NCBI GenBank assembly: GCA_037043235.1 | Contig: JAWRVZ010000247.1 | Location: forward strand, 1 to 64,000 | Length of the DNA: 64,000 bases | Source: Rhodeus uyekii | Lineage: Eukaryota; Chordata; Actinopteri; Cypriniformes; Acheilognathidae | Direction of reading: 5' to 3' | The notes under the pieces: model-generated | Told to the model about the DNA's origin: nothing | Databases searched by the model: none | What the model saw: only the letters and a program-made list of their open reading frames with translations | Made by a program: the position numbers and the translations under genes | Shown: positions 41,686 through 52,454 of the stretch, piece by piece | Numbering within the stretch: the first letter of the stretch is position 1 | Layout: each line of letters opens with the position of its first letter

Positions 41686-42660
41686 TCAATTAGGGGATGT
41701 AACAACATTCCAATCAGTGCAATCAAAACAGGCTTTGAGATTCTCCTCTGCTTCATTAGTCCATCTTTTTACAGTCTTTTTTGCAGGTTTAGCTGATTTC
41801 AGTTTCTGCCTGTAGGATGGTATAAGATGAACCACACAGTGATCAGAAAGCCCCAAAGCTGCCCGTGGGACGGAGTGATATGCATTCTTTATTGTGGTGT
41901 AGCAGTGGTCAAGAATATTACTGTCTCTGGTGGGACAAGTAATGTGCTGTCTGCATTTTGGCAGTTCACGGGAGAGATTTGCTTTGTTAAAATCCCCAAG
42001 AATGATTAAAAGAGAATCTGGATACTTTTGCTCAGTCTCAGCTATTTGTTCAGCCAGCTGTTGTAATGCCGTGCTGACACACGCGTCTGGAGGAATGTAA
42101 ACATTCACAAGAATAAACGAGGAAAACTCCCGCGGTGAATAGAAAGGTTTACAGTTTATGAAGTGAGTCTCTAGGTTAGGAGAGCATATCTTCTTCAGCG
42201 TTGTTATATCTGAACACCAACTTTCGTTGATGTAGAAACACAAACCTCCACCTCTCGTTTTCCCGGTTAGCTCCGTGATGCGATCAGCTCGGAACAGCTG
42301 GAAGCCCAGCAGAGATTATTTGTGTTTGTGTGTTTATATTTAGCCAGGTCTCAGTGTAGCACAGAGCAGCAGAATTGAAGAAATCCTTATTAATGCGGGT
42401 GAGGAGAAGCAGTTCATCCATTTTATTAGGAAGAGAATGGAGATTAGCAAGATGAATACTGGGAAGAGGAGTGCGGAAGCCCCGCGAGCGGAGTTTGACC
42501 AGTGCCCCAGATCGCCTCCCTCGCATGCATCTGGCTGCTCGGTTTAAAGAGACAGTCGCGACTCCAACGAGGATATCAAATAATGCGTCTGAATAATCAA
42601 AAAACACAGAAATATTGTCTGGTGTGTGTTCTCTAATGTCCAGTAGTTTAGAACAGACTG
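41686..42660 (-). pseudogene. Rex1 LINE endonuclease segment, inverted relative to its RT
   Basis: Frame 42284-42664 (minus) begins the ORF: R-G-F-R-T-P-L-P-S-I-H-L-A-N-L-H-S-L-P-N-K-M then A-L-C-Y-T-E-T-W-L. After a short gap and frameshift, 41686-42243 gives F-Y-I-N-E-S-W-C, V-N-V-Y-I-P-P-D-A, L-I-I-L-G-D-F-N and L-G-L-S-D-H-C, the APE-type endonuclease with its G-D-F-N and S-D-H motifs. It ends K-A-C-F-D-C-T-D-W-N-V. This is the 5' part of the element whose RT follows on the plus strand at 42660. Confidence 0.88.
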
Positions 42661-44150
42661 ACAAAGATAAGAGCAGCTAAAAAAAATTACTCTGAAAAGC
42701 TGAGAAACCAGTTTTCTTCCAACAACCCTGCTGCTGTCTGGTCAGGCCTGAAGAATATCACCAATTATAAGCCACCATCCCACCAACCTGCTGAGAATCA
42801 ACAACTGGCGGATGAGCTAAACACTTTTTACTGCAGGTTTGAGAAACCCAATCTCACACCTCAAAACCACTCTGAACTACACTTCACACGTCCTCCAACA
42901 TCTCCTGCACCCCCTCTCCCCCCCTTCGCCACCCAACCAGTGCTTAAGGTCTGTGTGGAGCAGGTAACCAAAATCTTCAAAAGACAGAAGATAAGGAAAG
43001 CTTCAGGCCCAGACGGCATCTCATCTGCTTGTTTGAAATCCTGTGCTGACCAACTGGCTCCAGTCTTCACGTGGATCTTCAATAGATCATTGGAGCAGTG
43101 TGAAGTTCCCCGTTGCTTCAAACGCTCCACCATCATTCCTGTCCCAAAAAAACCCCAAAATCACTGGACTTAATGACTACAGACCTGTCGCTCTCACATC
43201 TGTGGTCATGAAGTCATTTGAAAGACTGGTTCTGGCCCACCTGAAGGACATCACTGGACCCTTGCTGGATCCTCTCCAATTTGCCTACAGAGCAAACAGG
43301 TCTGTGGATGATGCAGTCAACATGGGACTGCATTATATCCTTCAACATCTCGACAGACCTGGGACTTATGCAAGGATCTTATTTGTGGACTTCAGCTCGG
43401 CCTTCAACACCATCATGCCTGATCTTCTTACAGCTAAACTGACCCAGCTCTCCTTGCCATCCTCAATCTGTCAGTGGATCACCAGCTTCCTGACAGACCG
43501 GCAACAGCGAGTGAGACTGGGGAAACTCCCATCCAGGACTCTCACTACCAGCATTGGCGCCCCCCAGGGGTGTGTTCTCTCCTCACTGCTCTTCTCCCTG
43601 TACACCAATGACTGCACTTCTAAAGACCCTTCTGTGAAACTCCTGAAATTTGCAGACGACACCACCGTCATCTGCCTCATCCGAAACGGTGACGAGTCTG
43701 CTTACAGAATGGAGGTTGAACAACTGGCTGTCTGGTGCAGTTATAACAACCTTGAGCTCAACACGCTCAAAACGGTGGAGATGATAGTGGACTTCAGGAT
43801 TAACAGCCCTGTTCCTCTACCTCCACTCACTATCATGAACAGCACAGTGGCAGCAGTGGAGTCATTCAGGTTCCTGGGCACCACCATTTCTCAGGACCTG
43901 AAGTGGAACAATCACATTGAATCCATTGTAAAAATGGCTCAGCAGAGACTGTACTTCCTTTGTCAGCTGAGGAAGCTCAACCTCCCACAGGAGCTGCTGA
44001 TACAGTTCTACTCGGCCGTCATTGAGTCTGTTTTGTGCACCTCCATCACTGTCTGGTTTGGTTAAGCTACCAAATCTGACATCGGGAGACTACATCGCAC
44101 AACCCGGACTGCAGAGAGGATTATTGGTAAATCCTCAAAGATACTGTTTT
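42660..44150 (+). pseudogene. Rex1 LINE reverse transcriptase segment
   Basis: Reads K-N-Y-S-E-K-L-R-N-Q-F then K-A-S-G-P-D-G-I-S; after a one-base shift in the A/C run near 43150: L-N-D-Y-R-P-V-A-L-T-S, L-F-V-D-F-S-S-A-F-N-T-I (motif A), G-A-P-Q-G-C-V-L-S-S-L-L-F (motif B) and K-F-A-D-D-T-T-V-I (catalytic F-A-D-D). A TAA at 44063-44065 interrupts V-W-F-G-[stop]-A-T-K-S-D-I-G-R-L. The DFSSAFNTI segment is the classical Rex1 diagnostic region. Catalytic residues are intact but the frame is broken. Confidence 0.9.
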
Positions 44151-44158
44151 TTTTTTAA

Positions 44159-44637
44159 AGATCTAGCTGTTCTTAGCGCCTTTCTAAATGCAATAGAGCT
44201 GTCTTTTCACAAAATGCAAAAAATCTCCAGCTTTGTTTTCTTCCTTCTGCACTCCATTTTTCTGGTTGCTCTTTTGAGGCTCAAGTGCTCGTTGTACCAC
44301 GGTGTTGGACTATTTTCTTTAATCTTCTTTAAGCGCAATGGAGCAACAGTGTCTAAAGTGCTGGAAAAGAGAGTGTTACTAGTTTCTGTTGCAACTTAAA
44401 GTTCTTCTAGGCTATCTGAGATGCTGAGTAGATCAAACTGATAAGGAAGATCAGATCAATTTCATCATTCAGAAATAAAGCTATCTTTTGTGTTAGGAGT
44501 GATAGTTCTACTATATTTGTAACAGGGAGTTAGTTTTTCGACTTTGGCTAAAGGTAGTGAACACGCAACTAAGTAATGATCTTATATGTCATCGCTCTGC
44601 TGCAGAATTTGAACAGCATCAACATTGATTCGCAAGG
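44159..44637 (-). mobile_element. L2 LINE fragment spanning the endonuclease/RT linker
   Basis: The complement runs from the end of the endonuclease (L-S-x-G-I-N-V-D-A-V) through L-P-L-A-K-V-E-K-L-T-P-C-Y-K-Y to P-T-P-W-Y-N-E-H. It is uninterrupted at the site where the 6601-10607 element sits in the other copy and so serves as the empty-site reference, though part of the middle is deleted. Confidence 0.85.
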
Positions 44638-44639
44638 CA

Positions 44640-45019
44640 TTGAGCTCGGTTTCAGGGGGTGATTCTTCAGGGCAGAGTTCAGGGATTGGCTGTAGATCTT
44701 AGTTTGTGATGTGTGCAGCCCACACAGACCACAGTGTGATGTCATTCATGACTGGTACCCACGTGTACCGGGTACCCAGGGAGTTTGTATGCTGACAAAA
44801 GATGGAACGGAATAATAGTCCCCTTTATGAGAGCAGGATGACGAGCATAATTCGCTGGTGCAGGCTGGAGAGCAGCGGGTGCTAACATAGGCATAGGAGT
44901 GGAGAATGCTGGTGCAGACTGATGAGTGACGGAGGGTGCAGTTACAGGCTGGTGTGGAACTGCCGCAGGAGTGGGCTGGAGAGCAGTGGCTGACAAATAA
45001 GTCTGAACCCAAGCATCCA
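44640..45019. other. Unassigned, proline/alanine-coding minus strand
   Basis: A minus-strand frame (44742-45020) is rich in Pro, Ala and Thr (P-A-A-V-P-H-Q-P-V-T-A-P). No known family is recognised; it may be part of another retroelement gag. Confidence 0.3.
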
Positions 45020-46450
45020 TTCCAGAGGAGCTGGATGAGACAGAGACAGAGTGGACAGAGAGATGTCTCTCGAGAAACAGACAAATCTACCTGCCTGAAA
45101 AACAATGTTCATCCACCTGGGGTGGAGCGCTATTCCCTGGGCCTCAGCCCCTGCCTCGACAGGATTTCTGCTCCCAGAATGGTGGGAGCTCTGGAGTGGA
45201 GAACGGTCTGAGCAACCTCAGTTGAGAGACCGGACCTTATGAGCTGGGGCCCCTCGGAGGCCAAGCCCCAAGTGTCCACTGTTCTGGGCAGGGGTGCAGT
45301 ATTAGCGCCCCCCCCCCCCCCCCGCTTTGGACAGAGAGCCGAATTGGAGGGCTTACTCATCCCAGTGAACTTCCATAACTTCCATGAGCAGAGCGATCGG
45401 GGAAAAGCATACAGGGTTAGCCTCGGCCACCCCTGAGACATAGCATCCAGTCCACAAGGAGCTGGATGAGACAGGGAGAACCAGAGTGGAGAGTGCAAGG
45501 TCTCTCAAGACGCGAATAGATCCACTTTGAGCCTGGCCAAATATCTCCCATATCTGCTCCACCACCTCGGTGTGGAGTCTCCATTCCTCGGGTCTCAGCC
45601 CCTGCCTCGACAGGATGTCTGCTCCCAGATTGTGTTCCAAGGATGTGAACTGTCCTTAGTGACAGCAACTACACCTTGTGCTGAGCGACTGTCTATGATC
45701 ACTTCCCATCCAGTGAGAGAGGCATCCATCATTAGCACTCGGCGACAACAAGGAGCTCCCAACACGGGACATTGGGGCAGAAACTAGGGTTTCTTCCTCA
45801 TGTCTAAGGCACGAAGGCATAGCCGCGTCACCTTGATCATGTGAAACGGGTTACACCTCGGGGAAACCCCCTGGTCTTGAGCCACCACTGTAGAGGTCTC
45901 ATGAACAGCAGGCCAAAAGGTGGGCCGTTGGATGCTACTGTCCCCAGACCCAACAGTTTCTGGAACTGCATCACAGTGAGTGACTGACCTCAAAACATAT
46001 TTGGCAGAAGTCCTCATGCTGCGAAAGAGACCTACTAAGGGAACCAGCCCCTCGGGACTGGCCTCTGGTGTCGTTCGAGTGGTCAGCTCGGTGCCCTGAA
46101 GTGGTGAACCGGCAGGGAACAACTGAATTGATGGCTCTAGGACCCTCCTCTGAGGAAGCAAGCATCCTGGTGGACATTTCCAACATTTCCAGGTGGACAC
46201 TGGAAACAAATCTCGTCCTGAAGGGCATCGAGAAAGGACGGGCACCATAGGCAGAGGTGAACACCGCCTGGCCTCGTTGGGGACAGCCCTTAGCGGCCCG
46301 ACGCTCCTGGCGTCAGAATTGCCAGACTTAATAGAAGGACTCAAATTGTTGTATCTTTCCCCTAAAGCAGACCTCGTGGCCTTCCTGGATGTATGGTCAC
46401 TGCAGATCAGTCCTCAGACCTGATCTGAAATGACTGACCTGACTTTCCTA
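45020..46450 (-). pseudogene. DIRS1-like RT/RNase H region, partly duplicated
   Basis: Minus-strand frames include I-K-V-T-R-L-C-L-R-A-L-D-M-R-K-K-P (45.8 kb), L-G-A-D-I-L-S-R-Q-G-L-R-P-E-E-W-R-L-H then V-V-E-Q-I-W-E-I-F-G (45.4-45.6 kb), and H-S-P-L-W-F-S-L...G-L-D-A-M (45.4 kb), matching the RNase H end of DIRS pol. The block near 45020-45200 repeats 45440-45640 in the same orientation, so part of the region is duplicated or two fragments are joined. Many stops. Confidence 0.78.
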
Positions 46451-46519
46451 CGCTGCAGACAAGGCATTCAGCAGACGGAGGTTCAAAGCCATTCTAGTAT
46501 AAAACAGTAAAGTAACAGC

Positions 46520-47130
46520 TTTAGAAACCTGATTCTCTGTCAGAGAAGAACTGGGCGGAAGAAACCGCATAGCGTGCTTCCAAACTGAGAGAAGGTACTA
46601 GATCAAACGGGTGAAGGCAGAGATAGGGCAGCGCCCGTCTCAAAACCCTCCGACAGATCCATTTGCGATACCTAGGCTTTGAATCGACGCTGAGCCTCGG
46701 CTGCAGCAGGACCAGAACTGCGAGAACCACGAGCCCGAGTGCTCCCCTCAAAGAGCGGCAGGCGTGAGCGGAGCGTTTTCAGCACATAGCTGTTATAGTG
46801 ACACACAGACAGTGCCCTTGACTGCCCTAACAACAGCACCAAGCACATCTGTATGTTGTGAGGGCACCCGTGATTGTGAGGGCAGGGATGAACACATGCC
46901 TTGGATTGTTCTTGCTCGCCATTATACTCAATAAATATGACAGACAGATCACATACAGCGGTACTGAAGGCACAGAAGCTGCCGGCTGTTTGACAGGGCA
47001 TGCATTTATAGATTCCTGGTTCGTGACGTCAACCTCTCTGACGTCCTCTCATGCGATTGGCTAGATTGCATACGTGCTTCATGACACATTCACCCAGGGG
47101 CATTCCCACAGCGCTTGACGCAGTTTCAAG
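46520..47130 (-). pseudogene. DIRS1-like ORF1 (gag-like) 5' fragment
   Basis: The minus strand encodes L-R-S-R-L-P-L-F-E-G then S-S-G-P-A-A-A-E-A-Q-R-R-F-K-A, typical of DIRS ORF1, followed in another frame by Q-M-D-L-S-E-G-F-E-T-G-A-A-L-S-L. Upstream the CTTGAAAGGGAACTTCTC at 47138-47155 resembles the DIRS terminal repeat. It is in the same orientation as the RT/RNase H region at 45.0-46.4 kb, so both may come from one deleted copy. Confidence 0.7.
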
Positions 47131-47155
47131 TTGACCCTTGAAAGGGAACTTCTCT

Positions 47156-47405
47156 TTATTCATGAACTCAACACTTTAAACATAAAACAAAAGTACACTT
47201 TTTGTGCCAAGACAGAAATAAAGTCCAACGGGATACTAGCAAGGAGAAACACACAAACAACTCGGCCAAATATTAACATTGACAGACAAAGACAGAGGAA
47301 CACATGAGGGAATTTATTGACAGGAGAAGATGAGACACAGATGACTAACAAGGTAAAGTGATTGACGTGACAGTAAGAGGGTGGAGACTAGACGTGACTG
47401 TGGCA
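47156..47405 (-). mobile_element. Partial LTR related to the short LTR elements
   Basis: The complement starts TGCCACAGTCACGTC and contains TCATGAATAAAGAG at its other end, where it joins DIRS sequence. Shared wording with the LTR of element 1 (CCTCATGTGTTCCTC, TGTCTTTGTC). Confidence 0.55.
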
Positions 47406-47409
47406 GACA

Positions 47410-48361
47410 ACATATTTCAAAAATGTCAAAAATGTTTTTCTTAACTCTTATTTTTCTTTCCAGTCAAAATATCTAAATGTTCTTAAATCAAGAATTTTTT
47501 TCTATATAAGCAAAATTACATTAGAGATTTAGTCTAATTTCTTGGGGGAAATCTCTATATTAAGCAGATGAACATGCTCTCCCTTGGCCTGGAAGAAATG
47601 ACAAAGAAATACTGGATGAATGAAAAAAAAGACGGGACAGTATGGGAGTGTACTGATCGGTACAAAAGAGATCGCCAATGAGTATGTGGTGGCCTTGCTC
47701 TTGATCGCTTTTCCCCTTTTGACCTCTTTTTATAACATCTGGGACCTGAATGAGCAGCTCCATGCACTTTCTTGTGGCTTTAAGGCTTCATCCTGTGACA
47801 TTGTTTTTTTTTGTGTTTTTTTATTCCCTCCCATGTCTGTCCGTTGTAAGTTGTCAGGTTCACATTTGACTGTCCATTTCAAATCTGTTTTGCAATTTCA
47901 CTCTTGTGATTTCTGTATGTACCTTTCATGCTTGTACTGTGACATAAGGGAACAATGTATGGAGTTTCCAATATTTCAAAAATGTGAACATTATAAGCGT
48001 TAAGACTCATAATTGACCGGTCAAGTCAAAACCATTTTCCTCTTTCACTCTTCCATGTTTTTATATGCACCCATGGGTCCTTTGTATGGTTGCACAGTGC
48101 CATAAGATTACATAAATTTGAACATCTAAAATGGTAAGGTACATTCCCATCTGGCCATATAATGTTGATGTCAATCTAATGTTGAAATCTGGTCAAATCA
48201 GGAGTACTGGTGCATGTAAACATTAAAAAGTTTGAGAAGAGGCTGATGGAAAATAGATGTAATTATCTTGCCACGTTGATTATAGTAAGATTAAGAATTA
48301 CTTGAATATGAATCAGTTTTGTGATGTTTCAAACTTTACAATGGACATATTGCATCATTAA
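47410..48361. other. No gene recognised
   Basis: Open frame 47620-48003 has no similarity I recognise and no splice context; the sequence is T-rich. I see nothing else. Confidence 0.4.
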
Positions 48362-48459
48362 CGTTAGCACAGGGGTGGGCAAACTACGGCCCGTGGGCCA
48401 TATCCGGCCCGTTGGGCTTTTTGATCCGGCCCGCCAAACAATAATCGCATACCGCTCAC

Positions 48460-49395
48460 TAGTGATGTTACGCTCTGTATCGAGGCTTCGGAGCGTGTGC
48501 CGAGAAATCCTGTAAGCTTTTAGTGAAGCGCGTATAGAGGCTTGTATCGGTTTAGACCGATGGCATCAGAGATGACGTGTGAAGCCTCGCTTCTGCCAGA
48601 GTGGTTCAGTAAGCGGTTCGAATCTTACCGCAAAATTTTGATTGATCTTTTTTTATTTTAAATTATCTTGCCGAACCAAATATCGGGCGATTGGAGGATC
48701 CACTTCAGTACTGGGAGAGACAGAAAGTTATATTTGCACATCTGTACAGGCTTGCTGTCAAGTATTTATTTTCCCCCGGCTTCATCTGTTCCTTGTGAAA
48801 GGTTTTTTTTCAAAGGCAGGAGAAGCTAAGTAAAAAAAAAATCATCTTAGCCCTAAAACAGTTGAAAATTAATATTCTTGAATAAAAACTCCTAAAGTAT
48901 ACCCTTCTCATTATTTTTCTTGTTTCCAAAAATCACAGTCCAAGATACATGAGCACATTCACTGTCCAGTTAAACCCAGACACTTATAAAATTATAATTT
49001 TGCCCTGTCTGCCTATGACCAAACAATTGATTTATTTATTTATCCTTTATTTTATCTGGGAAAATCCCAATGAGATATCATAATCTCTTCCTTCAGGGAG
49101 ACCTGGTCAAAAAAACGGCAGCACATAGTTCCAGACAAATTATAAAAACACAGACAATCCAACAATAGTTAGAAATAGTTGATAGTCCCATAAATTTCAA
49201 GCCAATACATTTATTACTACAAGAAAATACCCATTATATATACACAGTGTATCACACAAATGTATCTGATTGTTTTTTACTCTTTGGCCACTAGATGGTT
49301 TTGTGAGCAAATGAAGCTTCGAGAAATGAACCCTTTTGTGAACCACTTGGCTGAAAAGGTTCAATGCTTCATGAGGCTTCATCTCGCCATCACTA
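48460..49395 (+). mobile_element. Inner hAT element with perfect 8 bp target duplication CCGCTCAC
   Basis: Ends TAGTGATG...CATCACTA, flanked exactly by CCGCTCAC at 48452-48459 and 49396-49403, within the outer element. Subterminal AAGCTTCG/GAAGCCTC repeats occur near both ends (GAGGCTTCGG left, GAGGCTTCATC right). It encodes a decayed hAT C-terminal dimerisation domain at 48660-48890. The block at 49020-49150 (ATCCCAATGAGATATC...CAGGGAGACCTGG) is a common fish interspersed repeat. Confidence 0.88.
48660..48890 (+). pseudogene. hAT transposase C-terminal (hATC) domain remnant
   Basis: Across frames: D-P-L-Q-Y-W, then L-A-V-K-Y-L-F and P-A-S-S-V-P-C-E-R-F-F-S-K-A-G, the hATC signature (normally A-T-S-x-x-S-E-R-x-F-S). 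Stops follow. No DDE catalytic domain is left. Confidence 0.75.
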
Positions 49396-49477
49396 CCGCT
49401 CACACCGGCCCGTCTGTCAATTTTAAGAAACCAATGTGGCCAGCGAGACAAATAGTTTGCCCACCCTTGTGTTAGAG

Positions 49478-50770
49478 TGTCGGGTCACATATTACATATC
49501 GCACCTGAAGAGATGTAGTGAGACAGGTTCTTTCACTCTAAATAAAAGAGCTCTGGTCAACCCAATGTTTGGATGCAGAAGGGCTCTGGTTAACGCAGCG
49601 TTTGGACAAAGATCTATAAAAACTTATTGGCCATCACAAGAGGGGAAGAAATACACTCAAGGTATGGAAAGAGGAATGATATAAAAAGGAAAATTACAAC
49701 AGTTGTGAGAGCCTTTAGTCTTGAGAGATAGAAAGAAATAAATGTGGGCGCATTTGATGCTACCCCTGTCTTTTGTTTCCGGAAGAACTGACAGTCATCT
49801 TCACAGACTTGAATTGCTGGAGCGTTATTTTCATTATTGTGTTATTTTCCCTGTGATGCCTTGACTTTTTACTGCCTGCCCACCACTTGTTTTTTCTTAT
49901 TCTACAACTTCTGTTGCTGTTTACTGCCTGCCCCCATCTTCTTCTTGTTTTGACCATGTTTATGCTCTTTAAACCACTTATTATACTCTTTATACACACG
50001 TGCATCTCACTCAGCCTGAATCCATGTTAAACTGATAAACACATTTACAGAAATGAATGAGGTTTGAGCAAACCCACTTTTGAATATTTATTTCATTATA
50101 TGATTTTTATAAGGCTTACTTTCAACTATTCTTCTTGTTTTGTACTTGCTGATACCATTTCATGTAAATCATGAATTCAAAAAAGAAAAGTTTAGAAAGT
50201 GAGAGTAGTTACAAAAAGAACATAACACTGAGGTCATTGAGCTTTGTAAATGTAATATTGAGGATGATGATGGGAAGAACTATTAGCTGTCGTTAACTGA
50301 ACACACCCAGTGTAGTTAATTGGAGGAAATGAAACGGAGTAAAACAGATGTGGTCATCTTCTTCTCCTAAATGAACACTTTTAATGGCCATTAGGACAAA
50401 TTATGTTTTTTCTTTTTGCCCAGTATTACATCATCCTGTTCAAATCTCTTAAATAGTGGGGGTTTGAAAGACAGGCATGTAATAATGTCATCAACAACAA
50501 CAAATGTCTGGAAAATATAAACATCTGTAAATAAGCTTATTTATTTATTTATTTAATGTTTTAAGGTACTGAATCAAGCATATAGTTAGTTCTGGCAGAT
50601 CACATGAATCATTCAAACATCAGAATATGATGCCTATCCCTAAATACTTTTTATTTTGTTGTGGTCCTGTAACTGGCCTTAAACTATATATATTTCAAAT
50701 TGAAACATTTCTATTTATTATATTAAAGAGTAAAATGAATTAAATACAATTTTTTTTATCATTCTTATTG
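49478..50770. other. Unassigned, LTR-like signals at 49.68-49.74 kb
   Basis: GATATAAAAAGG at 49678 followed by GAAATAAATG near 49735 resembles a TATA/polyadenylation pair of an LTR; no ends found. The rest is AT-rich without recognised features. Confidence 0.35.
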
Positions 50771-51357
50771 TGACTGAGCACACACACACCAAAACAAAAC
50801 ACTTTAAATAACAAAACAAAAAAGCACGCATGTGCATTAAACCGAACTTAAACAAAACATTGAAAACTAGCAGGTCAGGATCACAAAGACAAGGAAACAT
50901 CCACATTACCAATTCAACAACCGACCAACACAAGGGAAATGCAAGAGTGATTTATACACAAGAGGAATCCACAACACCTGGGAGACTAACAAGCAAGTGA
51001 TTACAAGACAGGTGCAGGGAGTGAAACAATAACCCGATAGACAGGAAGTGAAACAATGACAAGACTGACAGGAAGTGACAAAGAAGACCCAGACAGAACA
51101 GGAACACGTGTTACATAACGCCCCCCTTCCGGTAGGCGCGTCCTCGCGCCGATAAGGTAACAACTGCGGAGGGTGGGTGGGAGACCTGGAAGGGGACAGA
51201 AAAGGACCGGACAGACATGAACCAGATGGAACCCAAAGGAGACAGAATAAGAACCAAGACCAAACTATGTGAAAAAGATAAACAAAAAATAAACAGACCT
51301 CAAGACATCATGGAAAATAACTCAAAACACAGTCCTGACACATTGGAAAAAAATAAA

Positions 51358-51561
51358 TTACAGAGTCCATGGGGGAGCGGGAAGGATAAGCCAGGGTGGC
51401 TCAGGCAAGGCCGGTGGGTCAGGTGGTGCTGGGGGGGTGAGCAAGGCAGCCTTAGGCAGGACTGGCGGGTCAGGTGGCGCCGGGGGAGTGAGCCAGGCAA
51501 GCTCGGGCAAGGCCGGCGGGTCAGGTGGCGCCGGCGGGGTGAGCCAGGCAGGCTCGGGCAA
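51358..51561 (-). CDS. C-terminal proline-rich frame of short LTR element 3
   Basis: 67 residues of three P-x-L-A-W-L-T-P-P-A-P-P-D-P-P units and the tail P-A-P-P-W-T-L, homologous to the C-terminal part of element 2's protein (P-E-P-T-W-L-T-P-P-D-P-P). Shifted relative to 51581-52246. Confidence 0.6.
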   Translation of the reverse strand: MPEPAWLTPPAPPDPPALPELAWLTPPAPPDPPVLPKAALLTPPAPPDPPALPEPPWLILPAPPWTL

Positions 51562-51580
51562 GTGCCTGTGCTCTTTGGGC

Positions 51581-52246
51581 TCAAAGTTCTTTGGGCTCAG
51601 AGTTCAAGAGGGCGAGAGACGCGGGTGGCGCCGGCAAGGCGAGAGTCACTGGGGGCGCCGGCAGGGCGAGAGTCACTGGGGGCGCCGGCAGGGCGAGAGT
51701 CACTGGGACGGCGTCCTCCGGGCTGGTAACGGGCTCTGGGACGTCGGCGAAGGCCGGCTGCGGCTCTGGGATGTCCCAGAAGTCCAGCGGCGGGTCGGGC
51801 CACAGTTCAGGCCGCTCTGGCGGGCCACGGCGGATCTCTGGATCTGGCTCCGGCCGGCGGATCTCTGGATCTGGCTCCGGCCGGCGGATCTCTGGATCTG
51901 GCTCCGGCCGGCGGATCTCTGGATCTGGCTCCGGCCGGCGGATCTCTGGATCTGGCTCCGGCCGGCGGATCTCTGGATCTGGCTCCGGCCGGCGGATCTC
52001 TGGATCTGGCTCCGGCCGGCGGATCTCTGGATCTGGCTCCGGCCGGCGGATCTCTGGATCTGGCTCCGGCCGGCGGATCTCTGGATCTGGCTCCGGCCGG
52101 CGGATCTCTGGATCTGGCTCCGGCCGGCGGATCTCTGGATCTGGCTCCGGCCGGCGGATCTCTGGATCTGGCTCCGGCCGGCGGATCTCTGGATCTGGCT
52201 CCGGCAGGCGGATCTCATTGCCCGTGAGTTGCGATCTGCAGGACAA
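51581..52246 (-). CDS. Acidic/proline-rich ORF of short LTR element 3 (14 x PEPDPEIRR)
   Basis: A 221-residue frame begins by overlapping the mini-gag end and consists of 14 copies of P-E-P-D-P-E-I-R-R, then P-E-P-Q-P-A-F-A-D-V-P-E-P and three V-T-L-A-L-P-A-P-P units (compare A-R-L-A-L-P-A-P-R in element 2). A further frame, 51358-51561, continues with P-E-P-A-W-L-T-P-P-A-P-P-D and ends L-P-A-P-P-W-T-L. The frames differ, so the copy probably has a frameshift near 51570. Confidence 0.65.
   Translation of the reverse strand: MSCRSQLTGNEIRLPEPDPEIRRPEPDPEIRRPEPDPEIRRPEPDPEIRRPEPDPEIRRPEPDPEIRRPEPDPEIRRPEPDPEIRRPEPDPEIRRPEPDPEIRRPEPDPEIRRPEPDPEIRRPEPDPEIRRPEPDPEIRRGPPERPELWPDPPLDFWDIPEPQPAFADVPEPVTSPEDAVPVTLALPAPPVTLALPAPPVTLALPAPPASLALLNSEPKEL
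51829..52208. repeat. 27 bp tandem array, 14 units
   Basis: CGGATCTCTGGATCTGGCTC plus CGGCCGG repeats 14 times with almost no variation. Because the unit is 27 bp without stops in several frames, long frames appear on both strands. Confidence 0.97.
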
Positions 52247-52454
52247 GATTTAGAAAGTCCATACGTGGTTTGAAACAAAATTCCTGGTAAATGAATGATC
52301 GGGGTTTCTCATCCATACCCAGCCAGAAACCGTAATTGAGAGCCAAGTCTTCCCAGCCTACTTGGAGCGCGAGACCCAGAAACTCTGAGACGTAATCCTC
52401 CAGCGAGCGTCCTCCTTGGCGAAGAGACACGAGTTTGGTGGCGGGTTCTTCCAT
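52215..52454 (-). CDS. Mini-gag of short LTR element 3
   Basis: ATG at 52454 (A at -3, G at +4), 79 residues. MEEPATKLVSLRQGGRSLED then Y-V-S-E-F-L-G-L-A-L-Q-V-G-W-E-D-L-A-L matches the C-terminal half of a Ty3/gypsy capsid; compare L-R-Q-K-A-M-T-V-D-D-Y-A-L-S-F...A-S-G-W-N-E in the gypsy gag fragment at 60.9 kb. It stops at THGQ while the proline-rich frame opens in another frame overlapping the end. No nucleocapsid knuckle. Could assist packaging by an autonomous gypsy, but this is inference. Confidence 0.75.
   Translation of the reverse strand: MEEPATKLVSLRQGGRSLEDYVSEFLGLALQVGWEDLALNYGFWLGMDEKPRSFIYQEFCFKPRMDFLNLVLQIATHGQ

Larger units (their letters stand above)
48370..49469. mobile_element. 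Outer hAT-type MITE (CAGGGGTGGGCAAACTA ends)
   Basis: Terminal inverted repeats CAGGGGTGGGCAAACTA and its complement TAGTTTGCCCACCCTTG, followed inside by CGGCCCGTGGGCC, typical of hAT-derived elements. Flanking 8-mers CGTTAGCA (48362-48369) and TGTTAGAG (49470-49477) share the core GTTAG, an aged 8 bp target duplication. Without the nested element it would be only about 160 bp. Confidence 0.8.

Noticed and set aside
47620..48003. 127-residue plus-strand frame, Cys/Phe-rich
   Set aside because: No start context, splice sites or recognisable family; composition follows the T-rich sequence.
51437..52273. Plus-strand frames of 278 and 220 residues with WIWLRPADL or GSGSGRRIS repeats
   Set aside because: Antisense of the 27 bp array in LTR element 3; element orientation (mini-gag, polypurine tract, LTR signals) is minus strand.
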